A stretch of 14,222 bases of DNA from DATKKG01 sp964475215 (GTDB lineage Archaea; Thermoproteota; Nitrososphaeria; Conexivisphaerales; DTJL01): the NCBI GenBank assembly GCA_964475215.1, contig CAYYVT010000184.1, positions 1-14,222 of the forward strand. Reading direction: 5' to 3'. The notes beneath the pieces are model-generated. The model made no database searches, was not told the origin of the DNA, and was given only the letters and a program-made list of their open reading frames with translations. Made by a program: the position numbers and the translations under genes. The first letter of the stretch is position 1, and each line of letters starts with the position of its first letter. Positions 1 to 7,673 of the stretch are shown here, piece by piece.

Positions 1-414
1 GCGTCGACGTCAGTCCCGGTACTCTCTTCCCTAACAGTAACCGCCCAGTACCAGACCTCTTACCTCGTCTCAGTTATCTCCGCCTACGGCACGACGGCCG
101 GATCGGGTTCGTTCAACAAGGGCGCCACGGGATCAGCCTCAGTCTCTCCGACAAGCGTCTCCTCCGGATTCCTCACCAGCAAGGACTTCAACGGCTGGGC
201 AGGGACCTACTCGAGCAAGAAGGCGACGTTCACCTTTACTATCACAGGGCCGACGGTCCTGACGGCCACTTGGGTCACCAACATGACGGGGCTTTACATC
301 CTGGTGGTCGTTATAGCGGTGATTGCCGTCGCGGTGGTCGGCCTATTCTGGTTCATAAGGCGGCGCCGAACCGCCGAAGAAGCTGAGCCTGAGAAGGAAG
401 AGGAGTTCAAGTAG
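1..414 (+). CDS. C-terminal part of a secreted, membrane-anchored surface protein (5' truncated)
   Basis: The open frame runs from base 1 to a TAG at 412-414 and gives 137 residues with no start, so the gene begins upstream of the window. Residues 10-95 are a beta-rich Ser/Thr/Gly segment. The pattern YLVSVISAYG...GSGSFNKG...GWAG...ITGPTVLTATW resembles the repeat-like extracellular domains found in archaeal thermopsin-type and S-layer-associated proteins. Residues 98-119 form a hydrophobic membrane helix, followed by the basic stop-transfer cluster RRRR and an acidic Glu/Lys-rich cytoplasmic tail. This is the topology of a type I, C-terminally anchored exoprotein. What the N-terminal body does (protease, adhesin or other) cannot be read here. 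Confidence 0.8.
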   Translation, partial: ASTSVPVLSSLTVTAQYQTSYLVSVISAYGTTAGSGSFNKGATGSASVSPTSVSSGFLTSKDFNGWAGTYSSKKATFTFTITGPTVLTATWVTNMTGLYILVVVIAVIAVAVVGLFWFIRRRRTAEEAEPEKEEEFK

Positions 415-490
415 ATCTTTCCTTGGAGGGTCCGACGGCGCGCCTATCAGGTCTATGTACCGTCCGGCGAAGGGTTAGCGTGAGACAGAG

Positions 491-1198
491 ATGAAAGTGA
501 GCGCCCTTGCCGTCGACGTGGACGGGACACTCACGGCAGAGGAGGGAGGCGTAGACCTTGAGGCCGCATCGACCCTCGCAAACGTCCAGAAGATGGGATA
601 CCCGGTCATCCTCGTGAGTGGGAGGAGCGGCTGGGAGCTCCTAGGCCTGTCCATCAATCTGGGGCTATCTCGCGTCGTCGTGGGGGAAAACGGAGGCGTA
701 ACGGTCTTCAAGACTCCGCTTGAAATCCGCCTGTGGGCCGACAACACGCAGCCGCTTCTTGCCTACGACTACCTGGCATCCAAGGTCGAAGGCATAGTTC
801 TGAGGGACACCTTCCCCAGGTTCACAGAAGTGGTGCTGGAGAGGACGGTGGATGTGGGAGTGCTGAGAAGGGCCCTCGACGGAAGTGGCCTCAGTGTGAA
901 GGTCCTGGACAGCGGATATGCCTTTCACATAACGAACTCGGCCGTCGACAAGGCTCTAGGCCTCTCCAAGGTTCTTGGGATGATGAGAATCCCCCCGGCC
1001 GAGGTGGTCGCCATAGGCGACAGTGAGACGGACACGCCCATGTTCGGGTTGGTGGGCCATTCGATTGCTGTGGGGAACAGCGACTCGGCCGCCCGAGCCG
1101 CCGCGGAGCACATCGTGAAAGGCAGACAGGGGGCGGGGGTAGTCGAGGCGGTAGGCTACGCATTAGGAAAGCTAATTAGTGCACGGCAGGACAAATGA
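491..1198 (+). CDS. Phosphoglycolate phosphatase-like HAD hydrolase (archaeal, Cof-type)
   Basis: This 235-residue protein has the full set of HAD motifs: DVDGTLT (catalytic Asp9 and Asp11), VSGR (Ser43), Lys154 and GDSETD (Asp177 and Asp181). A cap domain between motifs II and III marks a subclass IIB (Cof-type) enzyme. The GENGG segment at 65-69 and the length match the archaeal phosphoglycolate phosphatase family, which removes 2-phosphoglycolate. A sugar-phosphate phosphatase of the same subclass remains possible. ATG 491 is the only start before an in-frame stop at 476-478. A weak TATA-like TATGTA at 454-459 would give a leader of under 10 bases. The gene ends right at the argS region, suggesting co-transcription or a closely following promoter. 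Confidence 0.8.
   Translation: MKVSALAVDVDGTLTAEEGGVDLEAASTLANVQKMGYPVILVSGRSGWELLGLSINLGLSRVVVGENGGVTVFKTPLEIRLWADNTQPLLAYDYLASKVEGIVLRDTFPRFTEVVLERTVDVGVLRRALDGSGLSVKVLDSGYAFHITNSAVDKALGLSKVLGMMRIPPAEVVAIGDSETDTPMFGLVGHSIAVGNSDSAARAAAEHIVKGRQGAGVVEAVGYALGKLISARQDK
1168..1179 (+). promoter_or_regulatory. Possible TATA element upstream of argS
   Basis: An AT-rich AAAGCTAATTAG lies inside the 3' end of the preceding phosphatase gene. Its centre near 1175 would place a transcription start about 26 bases on, near 1201, just before the ATG at 1206. The match is moderate and rests only on spacing and composition. Confidence 0.3.
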
Positions 1199-1267
1199 AC
1201 TGCGCATGGTGAGCGTCTAACGTTTAGGGAAGCACAGGCGGAGGCCGGCCGTCTCGTCGAAGGCTCC

Positions 1268-3121
1268 TTGAAGGCGATGGGTGTGGAGGCCGTGGCATAT
1301 TCATTCTCGGAGCCACCCAGCCCTGAGCTGGGCGAGCTGACGTGCAACGTCGCTTTCAACTTGGCGAAGGTCCTCGGGCTGGCCCCTAAGGACGCAGCTC
1401 TGAGGGTGGCGAACAACATGAATCTGAAGGACTCCCACTATGTGATGAGCGCCCAGCCTCACTCAGCCGGATACATCAACTTCCGCTTTAACCTCCCCGT
1501 GCTGGCACATGAGGTCGTCGACGCCGCCATCAACAACCCCAACTTTGGAGCCATGGACATAGGAAAGGGCAAGAAGGTCATCGTGGAACACACCAGCGTC
1601 AATCCGAACAAGGCCCTCCACATCGGCCACGCGAGGAACGCTGTGGTGGGCGACACATTAGCCCGCGTCTACCAGAAGGCGGGATACAGGGTGGATGTGC
1701 TGAACTACATCGATGACACAGGGGCCCAGGTGGCCGACGTGATCACCGGGATGCTCTACGGGGGCCTGTCGAAGAAGGCTCCTTCGGGGATGAAGTACGA
1801 TCAGTATTGCGGGGACTCGGTCTACGTGAAGGTGAACGACCTCTACGCACAGGACACCGCCTTGATGGACAAGAGGAAGGAAGTCAGCAAGGCCATCGAG
1901 GAGGGGAACAACAAGGTGGCTAAGCTTGCCCAGGAGGTGGTGGAGAAGGTGGTGAGGGCCCAGCTGGAGACGGTGCACAGGATGGGCATCCAGTACGACG
2001 TGCTGAACTACGAGAGCCATATTCTCAGGGCGGGCTACTGGGATGAGGCGTTTGATCTATTGAAGAAGAAGGGTGTGGTCAGCCTAGCCACGGAGGGCAA
2101 GCTTCAGGGCTGCTGGGTGCTCGAATCGGAGGAAGAGGGCGAGGAGAAGGTACTCGTCAGAAGCGATGGAACGGCGGTCTACGCCGCCAAGGACATCCCC
2201 TATGCTGCCTGGAAGATGGGCATCCTGCCGGACCGCTTCTCCTACAAGCGATTCATGACTCAGGAGGGTGGCAGGTTCCTGTGGGCCACCTCTCCGGAGC
2301 CGAGGAAGAAGGAGAGCCTCACCTTCGGCGGTTGCGACCTCTGCGTCTCCGTCATCGGGGCCAGCCAGAGCAGAGTCCAGAAGCTGGTCGCCTATGCCAT
2401 CGATAAGCTGGGCCTCGAGGGGAGGACCTACTGCCACCTAGCATATGGCGAGGTCAACCTCAGCAACGACACCGCCAAGGACCTGGGCGTCAAGGTGAAG
2501 GATGACAAGGAGTCCTTGAGGATGTCTGGCCGCTTCGGCATATATGTAAACGTGGATGACGTGCTCGACTCTCTGGCGGCGAAGGCAAGGGAGCAGAGCG
2601 CGGCGGGGAATCCGGAGGCCGGCAACAAGTGGCTCTCCAATGTAGGCGAGAAGCTGGCCGTCGCGGCCCTCCGCTACGACATGATCAAGCAGGATCTCGA
2701 CAAGACCATCACCTTCGACTTCAAGGAGTCACTTAGGCTGGAGGGGGACACGGGTCCCTACATAGTCTACAGCTATGCACGTGCTTCACGGCTCCTCGAG
2801 AAGCTGAACTTCAAGCCCATCAAGCTCACCCAGCCGGTCGCAGCCCAGCTGAAGACGCCGGAGGAAACACGGCTGGTGTTATTGATGTCGCGATTCGACA
2901 TGGAGCTGGAGAACGCGGTCTCCGCAATGGCTCCTAGGAAGCTAGCCCAGTACGCCCACGAGCTCGCCGTGGCCTTCAACCAGTTCTACGAAACCTGCCC
3001 CGTCATCTCGGAGAAGGAGGTGGACGTCAAGAAGGCCAGGGCCTACCTCGTCCAGGGGTTCAAGGGGGCCATGGGACAACTATTCCAGCTCCTGGGCATC
3101 GAGCCTCTGGCGGCCATTTAG
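1268..3121 (+). CDS. argS: Arginyl-tRNA synthetase (start uncertain)
   Basis: This class Ia aminoacyl-tRNA synthetase charges tRNA-Arg in the cytosol. Counting from TTG 1268, the order is: an N-terminal tRNA-binding domain beginning at SEPPSPELGELTCNVAF, the catalytic HIGH motif at 118-121 within the segment HTSVNPNKALHIGHARN, a degenerate KMSK-type motif RMSGR at 418-422, and a C-terminal DALR-type anticodon-binding domain with LEGDTGPYIVYSYAR. The 617 residues are normal for the family. The start is doubtful: 24 in-frame codons upstream of 1268 (1196 is a stop) encode a convincing continuation of the first helix (TFREAQAEAGRLVEGSLKAM) but contain no ATG, GTG or TTG. An ATG at 1206 would join this frame if one base were added between 1206 and 1220. 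The gene product is certain; the N-terminus is not. Confidence 0.95.
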   Translation: MKAMGVEAVAYSFSEPPSPELGELTCNVAFNLAKVLGLAPKDAALRVANNMNLKDSHYVMSAQPHSAGYINFRFNLPVLAHEVVDAAINNPNFGAMDIGKGKKVIVEHTSVNPNKALHIGHARNAVVGDTLARVYQKAGYRVDVLNYIDDTGAQVADVITGMLYGGLSKKAPSGMKYDQYCGDSVYVKVNDLYAQDTALMDKRKEVSKAIEEGNNKVAKLAQEVVEKVVRAQLETVHRMGIQYDVLNYESHILRAGYWDEAFDLLKKKGVVSLATEGKLQGCWVLESEEEGEEKVLVRSDGTAVYAAKDIPYAAWKMGILPDRFSYKRFMTQEGGRFLWATSPEPRKKESLTFGGCDLCVSVIGASQSRVQKLVAYAIDKLGLEGRTYCHLAYGEVNLSNDTAKDLGVKVKDDKESLRMSGRFGIYVNVDDVLDSLAAKAREQSAAGNPEAGNKWLSNVGEKLAVAALRYDMIKQDLDKTITFDFKESLRLEGDTGPYIVYSYARASRLLEKLNFKPIKLTQPVAAQLKTPEETRLVLLMSRFDMELENAVSAMAPRKLAQYAHELAVAFNQFYETCPVISEKEVDVKKARAYLVQGFKGAMGQLFQLLGIEPLAAI

Positions 3122-3124
3122 AAG

Positions 3125-3132
3125 CCTTTTAT
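3125..3132 (+). promoter_or_regulatory. TATA-like box for the DUF47-PiT operon
   Basis: CTTTTATC lies right after the argS stop, with its centre near 3128. A transcription start about 25 bases downstream would fall near 3153, just before the TTG start at 3168. It also falls on an out-of-frame ATG at 3152. Confidence 0.5.
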
Positions 3133-3167
3133 CCCACGTAGCGCGAGGCACATGACAGTTATCTACA

Positions 3168-3791
3168 TTGAGCATCAGAGAGGTATTTATCCCACAGGAT
3201 AAGGTCTTCTTTGAGCTTCTTGAGAAGGAGTCTCAGAACGTCGTCGACGGAGCCCAGTCCCTGGTGGAGCTGGTAAACAACTTCACTGACGTGCCGGTCA
3301 AGAGGGACAGGATAAAGGAACTAGAGCACAAGGGCGACGAAATCGTGCACGAAATCTACACGAAGCTCAACAAGTGCTTCATAACCCCCATCGACCACGA
3401 AGACATCTCCAAGCTCGCTTCAAGCTACGACGACGTGCTCGACTTCATCTACGCGACCGCCAACAGGCTTGCCCTCTATGAGATAGGCACCTCCAACGTC
3501 GTGATGAAGCAGTTCGCCGACATAATCCTCTCCTGCGTGAAGGAGTTGGACCTGGCTTTCAACTCGATGCGCCGGCTGAGCAAGGACATCGACGAAAAGT
3601 GCACGGAGGTGGACCGGCTGGAGAATGTCGCCGATGTCCTCCTCAACGAGTCCGTGGCCGACCTCTTCAAGAGCGGGGACCTGATACAGATCGTCAAGCT
3701 CAAAGAGATCTACGAATACATGGAGGCCACCACGGACAGGTGCGAAGATGTCGGCTACGTCCTTCGCGACATCGTGATGAAGAACACCTAG
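3168..3791 (+). CDS. PhoU-like DUF47 protein, probable phosphate transport regulator
   Basis: This 207-residue, highly charged, all-alpha protein has the DUF47/TIGR00153 pattern: an N-terminal IPQDKVFFELLEKES, then LEHKGDEIVHEIYTKLNKCFITPIDHEDI (given here in outline) with acidic and His residues likely to bind metal, and a second bundle half containing LENVADVL and YMEATTDRCEDV. Proteins of this family are related to PhoU and are usually encoded next to PiT transporters, which they are thought to regulate or assist. Here the PiT gene starts 13 bases after the stop, consistent with one operon. TTG 3168 is the only start that fits the family's N-terminus. It lacks an obvious Shine-Dalgarno site. 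Confidence 0.9.
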   Translation: MSIREVFIPQDKVFFELLEKESQNVVDGAQSLVELVNNFTDVPVKRDRIKELEHKGDEIVHEIYTKLNKCFITPIDHEDISKLASSYDDVLDFIYATANRLALYEIGTSNVVMKQFADIILSCVKELDLAFNSMRRLSKDIDEKCTEVDRLENVADVLLNESVADLFKSGDLIQIVKLKEIYEYMEATTDRCEDVGYVLRDIVMKNT

Positions 3792-3804
3792 GCCGTGCCG
3801 GAGC

Positions 3805-4806
3805 ATGGTCGACTTCTACTACATAGCAGGAATAGTGCTAGTTGCATACTCCTTCGACTTCTTCAACGGGTTCCACGACGCCGCCAACGCCATATCGACG
3901 GTGGTCTCCACCCGGGTACTCTCGCCCCCTCGGGCCGTCCTTATGGCGGCCTTCTTCAACTTCATCGCATTCGTAGTCTTCGGGGTGGCTGTCGCTGGCA
4001 CCATCGGCTCAGGCATAGTCAGCCCGAACGCGGTCGACCCCAACGTCGTCCTGGGTGCGCTCGTAGGAGCCATAGCTTGGGATGTCATAACATGGAGGCT
4101 TGGACTTCCCACCAGCTCTTCGCACGCACTGATCGGGGGCCTTGTAGGGGCGACTGTCACAAAGGCCGGTTTCTCGATCATCGAATGGGCCGGGCTATCC
4201 AAGGTCATCGCGTTCATGTTCCTCTCTCCATTCATAGGGATGGGTGTAGCGATGCTGCTTTCGGTGATCTTCATCAGGCTCTTCTTCACGAGCACGTCCG
4301 CCGCCATAAACCAATACTTTAGACGCCTCCAGCTGGTGTCCGCCAGCCTGCTAAGCTTGAGCCATGGCACGAACGACGCCCAGAAGACCATGGGCGTGGT
4401 TACCGTGCTGTTGTTCAGCGTAGGGTACCTACCATCTGCCTCGGTCCCACCCCTCTGGGTGGTACTTGCAGCTCACTTCTCCATCGCCATGGGCACTGCC
4501 TTCGGAGGTTGGAGGATAGTTAGGACGATGGGGATGAGGATTACAAAGCTCCAGCCCTTCAACGGGTTCGCCGCCGAGACGGCCGCGGCAATGACCATAC
4601 TCACCTCGTCGTTTCTGGGGATCCCCGTGAGCACGACGCACGTAGTATCGGGCGCCATAATGGGGGTGGGGGCCACACGGAGGCTTTCCGCGGTAAGGTG
4701 GGGGGTGGCGAGGAGGATAGTCTGGGCCTGGTTCGTGACCATCCCAGCCTCGGCCATCATCGCTGCAGGTTCATATGCGGTCATCGCCATGTATGTTCAT
4801 CTCTAG
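3805..4806 (+). CDS. pit: Inorganic phosphate transporter, PiT family
   Basis: This 333-residue polytopic membrane protein belongs to the PiT (PF01384) family of cation-coupled, low-affinity phosphate permeases. Its two signature repeats are visible: NGFHDAANAI (21-30) in the N-terminal half and SLSHGTNDAQ (184-193) in the C-terminal half. Each is followed by the matching repeat element, PTSSSHALIGG (102-112) and PVSTTHVVSG (274-283). This internal duplication is typical of the family, and the length is normal for archaeal members. It is co-directional with the DUF47 gene, which supports a phosphate uptake module. Coupling ion (H+ or Na+) cannot be told from sequence. Confidence 0.95.
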   Translation: MVDFYYIAGIVLVAYSFDFFNGFHDAANAISTVVSTRVLSPPRAVLMAAFFNFIAFVVFGVAVAGTIGSGIVSPNAVDPNVVLGALVGAIAWDVITWRLGLPTSSSHALIGGLVGATVTKAGFSIIEWAGLSKVIAFMFLSPFIGMGVAMLLSVIFIRLFFTSTSAAINQYFRRLQLVSASLLSLSHGTNDAQKTMGVVTVLLFSVGYLPSASVPPLWVVLAAHFSIAMGTAFGGWRIVRTMGMRITKLQPFNGFAAETAAAMTILTSSFLGIPVSTTHVVSGAIMGVGATRRLSAVRWGVARRIVWAWFVTIPASAIIAAGSYAVIAMYVHL

Positions 4807-4856
4807 GCCTCGGGTGGCATGACCCAAGCGCGTTGAGAGCCTAGCGGACCGAAGGC

Positions 4857-5525
4857 CTATCGGATGGCTAGGTGTTCCAGAAGCTCTTCGAGGTTGGTTA
4901 GGTTGGGGACGCCCAGTTGGGCCGACAGGACGGGGTTTCCCACCACGAAGGCCTTCCCCCCCGCCCTGAGGAACGATTCATCGTAGCTGCTGTCCCCCAC
5001 GCATATCGTGTCTCCTAGTCTGACACCAAGCCGGAGGGCCAGCCCTTCGAGCGCGATATCCTTGCGGAGAGGGTCGACTAACGGATACACCTTGCCGTTG
5101 AAGATCCCCCTGGCATCGAAGCCCAGCCTGTTCGCGAGGAAGTACCTTATCCCGAGCCTCTTGGCGACGGGCCTCACGATGAGGTCTAGGCCCGAGCTGA
5201 TGACGGCGACCTCATAGCCGAGGAGCTTGAGGTCATCGACAACGCCGGGTGCCTCCGGCCTCAGCCTGTATTGGCCTAGGGCCTCCATCAACTCCGCCCT
5301 CTTTAGAGGCCTCGGCCAGGCCGAAACATCCCGCCTCATGAACTGCCGGTAGGAGATCTTGTGCGAGGAATAGTCTATGTGCGACTGTCTGGCTGACTCC
5401 ATGGTCCCGTAGTGCTCATGAATCATCTCCCAGCTGGGCGTGCCGCTCAGGAGGGTGCCATCCATGTCGAAGGCCACGAGCTTTGGGATTTCCTTTTCGT
5501 TGCGCCTGGGCTGAGTGCCGCGCAC
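4857..5525 (-). CDS. SerB-like HAD phosphatase (possible phosphoserine phosphatase)
   Basis: This 222-residue HAD hydrolase of subclass I has motif I FDMDGTLL (Asp20 and Asp22), motif II VISSG (Ser110 and Ser111), Lys155, and motif IV GDSSYDESF (Asp178 and Asp182). The helical cap between motif I and II and the overall plan match phosphoserine phosphatase-like proteins (PSPase, last step of serine synthesis). Related phosphatases with other substrates cannot be excluded. The start is GTG 5525, placed 25 bases from the centre of a TATA element inside a palindrome, which suggests a leaderless transcript. The gene is convergent with the PiT gene (50 bases apart) and divergent from the UPF0104 gene. 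Confidence 0.75.
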   Translation of the reverse strand: MRGTQPRRNEKEIPKLVAFDMDGTLLSGTPSWEMIHEHYGTMESARQSHIDYSSHKISYRQFMRRDVSAWPRPLKRAELMEALGQYRLRPEAPGVVDDLKLLGYEVAVISSGLDLIVRPVAKRLGIRYFLANRLGFDARGIFNGKVYPLVDPLRKDIALEGLALRLGVRLGDTICVGDSSYDESFLRAGGKAFVVGNPVLSAQLGVPNLTNLEELLEHLAIR

Positions 5526-5535
5526 GGGTTAATGG

Positions 5536-5564
5536 CCCAACTACGCATATATATCGTAGTTGGG
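5536..5564. promoter_or_regulatory. Divergent promoter with TATA element enclosed by a perfect inverted repeat
   Basis: CCCAACTACG (5536-5545) and CGTAGTTGGG (5555-5564) are perfect 10-base inverted arms around the 9-base spacer CATATATAT. The spacer is a strong TATA candidate for the minus-strand HAD gene, whose GTG 5525 lies 25 bases from the centre. On the plus strand it would place a start near 5576, ahead of the UPF0104 gene. A symmetric protein binding here would cover TBP/TFB, so an operator role is plausible. Confidence 0.65.
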
Positions 5565-5618
5565 GTGAGGTGGGTCGGGAAGGCTGATGGATAACGCTGA
5601 AAGGAGAGGAGCCGTCCC

Positions 5619-6605
5619 ATGAAGGCTAGCTATGTCACCATCGCCGCCATAGTCCTCAGCCTTATCATCCTGGTCATAATAACGTCTGTCACCGGCGTCA
5701 ACCCCGCCGTCCTCCTCTCCATCGCCCCCGTCATACTACTCGCAGCCATTGGCACCGTCGTCGTCAGGCTAATGCTGATGGCCCTCCGCTTTAACTTCAT
5801 AATCAACTCGTTCAGCGACAGGAAGTACCCGTTCTTCGAAAGCCTGGCCGTTCGCCTCGGGAGCGAGTTCGTGGCCCTCACTAGCCTGGCGTATGTGGGG
5901 GGAGAGGTCGCGAGGGCGGCTTGGATGGTGAAGAACGGTGAGGTGTCAGGAAGGGCGCTCTGGCTTCCGTACATCGAGATCGTCTTCGACGTGTATGCGG
6001 GGAACGGGATTGCCCTGATCGCCGGGCTCTATGCACTACAGCAAGGGGAGCTGTTCCTCGGCGGCGTGGTCCTGGCCGTTTCCCTGGTGATCCTCTCGTT
6101 CGTCACCGGCGTCGTAATCCTTTCTCATAAGGGCATGATACGCATGCCAACCTTCCTGTCGAGGCCGCTTCGCTGGGTGGTAGGGGAGATCAGAGCTCAG
6201 AGCCTGATGGAGAAGGGAAACGTCTTCCTGAGCGAGTTCTGCGTTGCCGCCAACAACACATTCACCAGAAGGAACGGCCTCAAGCTGCTAATCGTGGGAA
6301 TATACACCTTCTTCACGGTCCTCCTCACCGGCGCAACCCTCTGGCTAGTCTCCCTCGGATTCGGCCTACACCTGTCCTTCCTGGACTGCGCCCCGACCGT
6401 TTACGCTTCAATCGTACTTGGCAACCTCCCGATAACCCTCGGGGGCTCGGGAGTTGCAGAGGCGGGGGTCTACTTCTACTCCTCCTACGTCTTCGGCGTA
6501 AGCTCCTGGCCCATGGTGTTCGCATGGAGGATAATCAGCTATCACTTCGTGCTCATCGTAACGGGCGCCTGCGCGTTCTTCATCCTTCGCAGGTACACTA
6601 AGTAG
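5619..6605 (+). CDS. UPF0104/AglD-like integral membrane protein (LPG synthase TM-type)
   Basis: This 328-residue protein has about seven to eight hydrophobic helices, including 6-27, 30-56, 118-142, 146-169, 223-250 and 305-323. It carries the family hallmark GNLPITLGGSGVAEAG at 268-283 and a shorter counterpart near SLAYVGGEVARA at 89-100. This is the lysylphosphatidylglycerol synthase transmembrane region family (UPF0104). Members act in lipid or glycan-lipid handling, for example the transmembrane part of AglD-type proteins. No catalytic soluble domain is attached, so the substrate is unknown. ATG 5619 is preceded by GGAGAGGAG, one of the few good Shine-Dalgarno sites in the window. That is consistent with a leader of about 40 bases from the shared TATA. 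Confidence 0.8.
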   Translation: MKASYVTIAAIVLSLIILVIITSVTGVNPAVLLSIAPVILLAAIGTVVVRLMLMALRFNFIINSFSDRKYPFFESLAVRLGSEFVALTSLAYVGGEVARAAWMVKNGEVSGRALWLPYIEIVFDVYAGNGIALIAGLYALQQGELFLGGVVLAVSLVILSFVTGVVILSHKGMIRMPTFLSRPLRWVVGEIRAQSLMEKGNVFLSEFCVAANNTFTRRNGLKLLIVGIYTFFTVLLTGATLWLVSLGFGLHLSFLDCAPTVYASIVLGNLPITLGGSGVAEAGVYFYSSYVFGVSSWPMVFAWRIISYHFVLIVTGACAFFILRRYTK

Positions 6606-6948
6606 AAGGAGGCGGCTCAAGAGGCGCCTTCACGACGCCTCTGGGAAGTTTCAGGACGTAGAGCACGCCATAGGTCACGCACGCCCATATCACGAAATCT
6701 ATCACGAGGAGAACTGGATCCACCTTGAAGAATGAGGACGGGCCCACGGGCGAGGAGACCTCGAAGAGCATCCATTGGAAGGGAAGGCCCGCCTCCCTGA
6801 CCGTGTAAGTAATTAGGCCCTGAGAGTTAGACGTCGCCCATTGGCTCTGAAAGGAAACCCCGAGGCATATGACAGTTAGAAGGATTGCCAAAAGGACGGA
6901 GATGGTGCTTCTCTGCAAACAGCAACTTCCCTCGAAGCTTTCAGCCAA
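6598..6948 (-). CDS. Small two-helix membrane protein, function unknown
   Basis: From TTG 6948 this is 116 residues, with membrane helices at about 15-33 and 78-99. Between them is an extracytoplasmic loop with the element EAGLPFQWMLFE. Short archaeal proteins of this plan, with a (G)(F/L)P(L/F)xW loop element and a second helix starting VIDFVIW, occur as uncharacterised membrane proteins; I know no function. The TTG overlaps the stop of the F420 oxidoreductase gene, so the two look co-transcribed. A second TTG at 6918, behind GAGGGAAG, is an equally good start and would trim ten residues. The 3' end overlaps the convergent UPF0104 gene by eight bases. Confidence 0.65.
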   Translation of the reverse strand: MAESFEGSCCLQRSTISVLLAILLTVICLGVSFQSQWATSNSQGLITYTVREAGLPFQWMLFEVSSPVGPSSFFKVDPVLLVIDFVIWACVTYGVLYVLKLPRGVVKAPLEPPPST

Positions 6949-7621
6949 CCACTCGGAAGCCGGGTTCTTTAATCTTATTCCTCACCGCGATGTTCAGCAG
7001 CAGAGGTGTGAGCGCCTCCAGCGAAGCCGAGACCGCTAGGGGGCCTGCGAAAAGCGGCCTAAGGCCGCCTATCCCTTCTAGCAGTTCCCCCAGCCTGCCA
7101 GCCGAATCCCTCGCGCCCGCCAAGGGGACGTCGAACCCCAGCGCGTCGGCAAGGTCACCGAGCCTTGCCGCCGGCACACAGTGAAGGCCCGAGACCACGC
7201 TCACTCCGTCGCCCAGTCTCTCCTGGACCAACTCTGCGGCCGAGAGGACCCTCTGCCCGAAGGAGAAGGGCTTGTACACGAATGCTCCTCCCTCCTTCAT
7301 GAACCTGGTTACCGGGCACAGGACGAGCTGCCCTTTCCATGGGAAGCCCTTGGCGACTTCGAGGAATCCTTCGAGCGTATCGGCAGGCACCGCCAGGACC
7401 ACCAACTCGGCCTGGGAGACCGCATCGGCGTTACCCGCACCTGTTATCGAGCCCGCGATAATCGTTCCAGGCCGGCCGCCCACGATAGCTGAGAGCTCCG
7501 CTGCCGTCGACTTCGCCCTATCTTCATCCCTGGACCCTATAATCACATCGTGGCGTCCGGCGAGTCGGAGGGAAAGCCCCCGTCCCAGGTCGCCCGTGCC
7601 GCCAAAGACGGCGATCTTCAA
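6941..7621 (-). CDS. npdG: F420-dependent NADP oxidoreductase
   Basis: This 226-residue protein begins with a Rossmann fold, KIAVFGGTGDLGRGL, followed after the second strand by GSRDEDRAK. There Ser30 and Arg31 are placed to bind the 2'-phosphate of NADP. The rest follows the F420-dependent NADP reductase (Fno/NpdG, TIGR01915) plan, with VLAVPADTLEGF, a conserved CPVTRF region and a C-terminal helical part (SLEALTPLLLNIA). The enzyme transfers hydride between reduced coenzyme F420 and NADP+ in the cytosol, so the organism probably makes F420. The start is TTG 7621. A TATA-like TTTAA at 7649-7653 puts the transcript start a few bases before it. The GGAGG near 7640 is too distant from the TTG to be a typical ribosome site. 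Confidence 0.88.
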   Translation of the reverse strand: MKIAVFGGTGDLGRGLSLRLAGRHDVIIGSRDEDRAKSTAAELSAIVGGRPGTIIAGSITGAGNADAVSQAELVVLAVPADTLEGFLEVAKGFPWKGQLVLCPVTRFMKEGGAFVYKPFSFGQRVLSAAELVQERLGDGVSVVSGLHCVPAARLGDLADALGFDVPLAGARDSAGRLGELLEGIGGLRPLFAGPLAVSASLEALTPLLLNIAVRNKIKEPGFRVVG

Positions 7622-7648
7622 TGCGGAATCCCTGATACCTCCTGGCGA

Positions 7649-7653
7649 TTTAA
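7649..7653 (-). promoter_or_regulatory. TATA-like box for the F420 oxidoreductase gene
   Basis: On the minus strand CCTTAAATC surrounds this site. Its centre is 30 bases from the TTG at 7621, implying a leader of about four bases. Confidence 0.45.
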
Positions 7654-7673
7654 GGCTTGGACCAACTCCAGAA

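Noticed and set aside
4802..4861. Inverted TAGGCCT copies between PiT and the HAD gene as a bidirectional terminator
   Set aside because: AGGCCT is itself palindromic, the arms are short and unequal, and no T-run follows on either strand.
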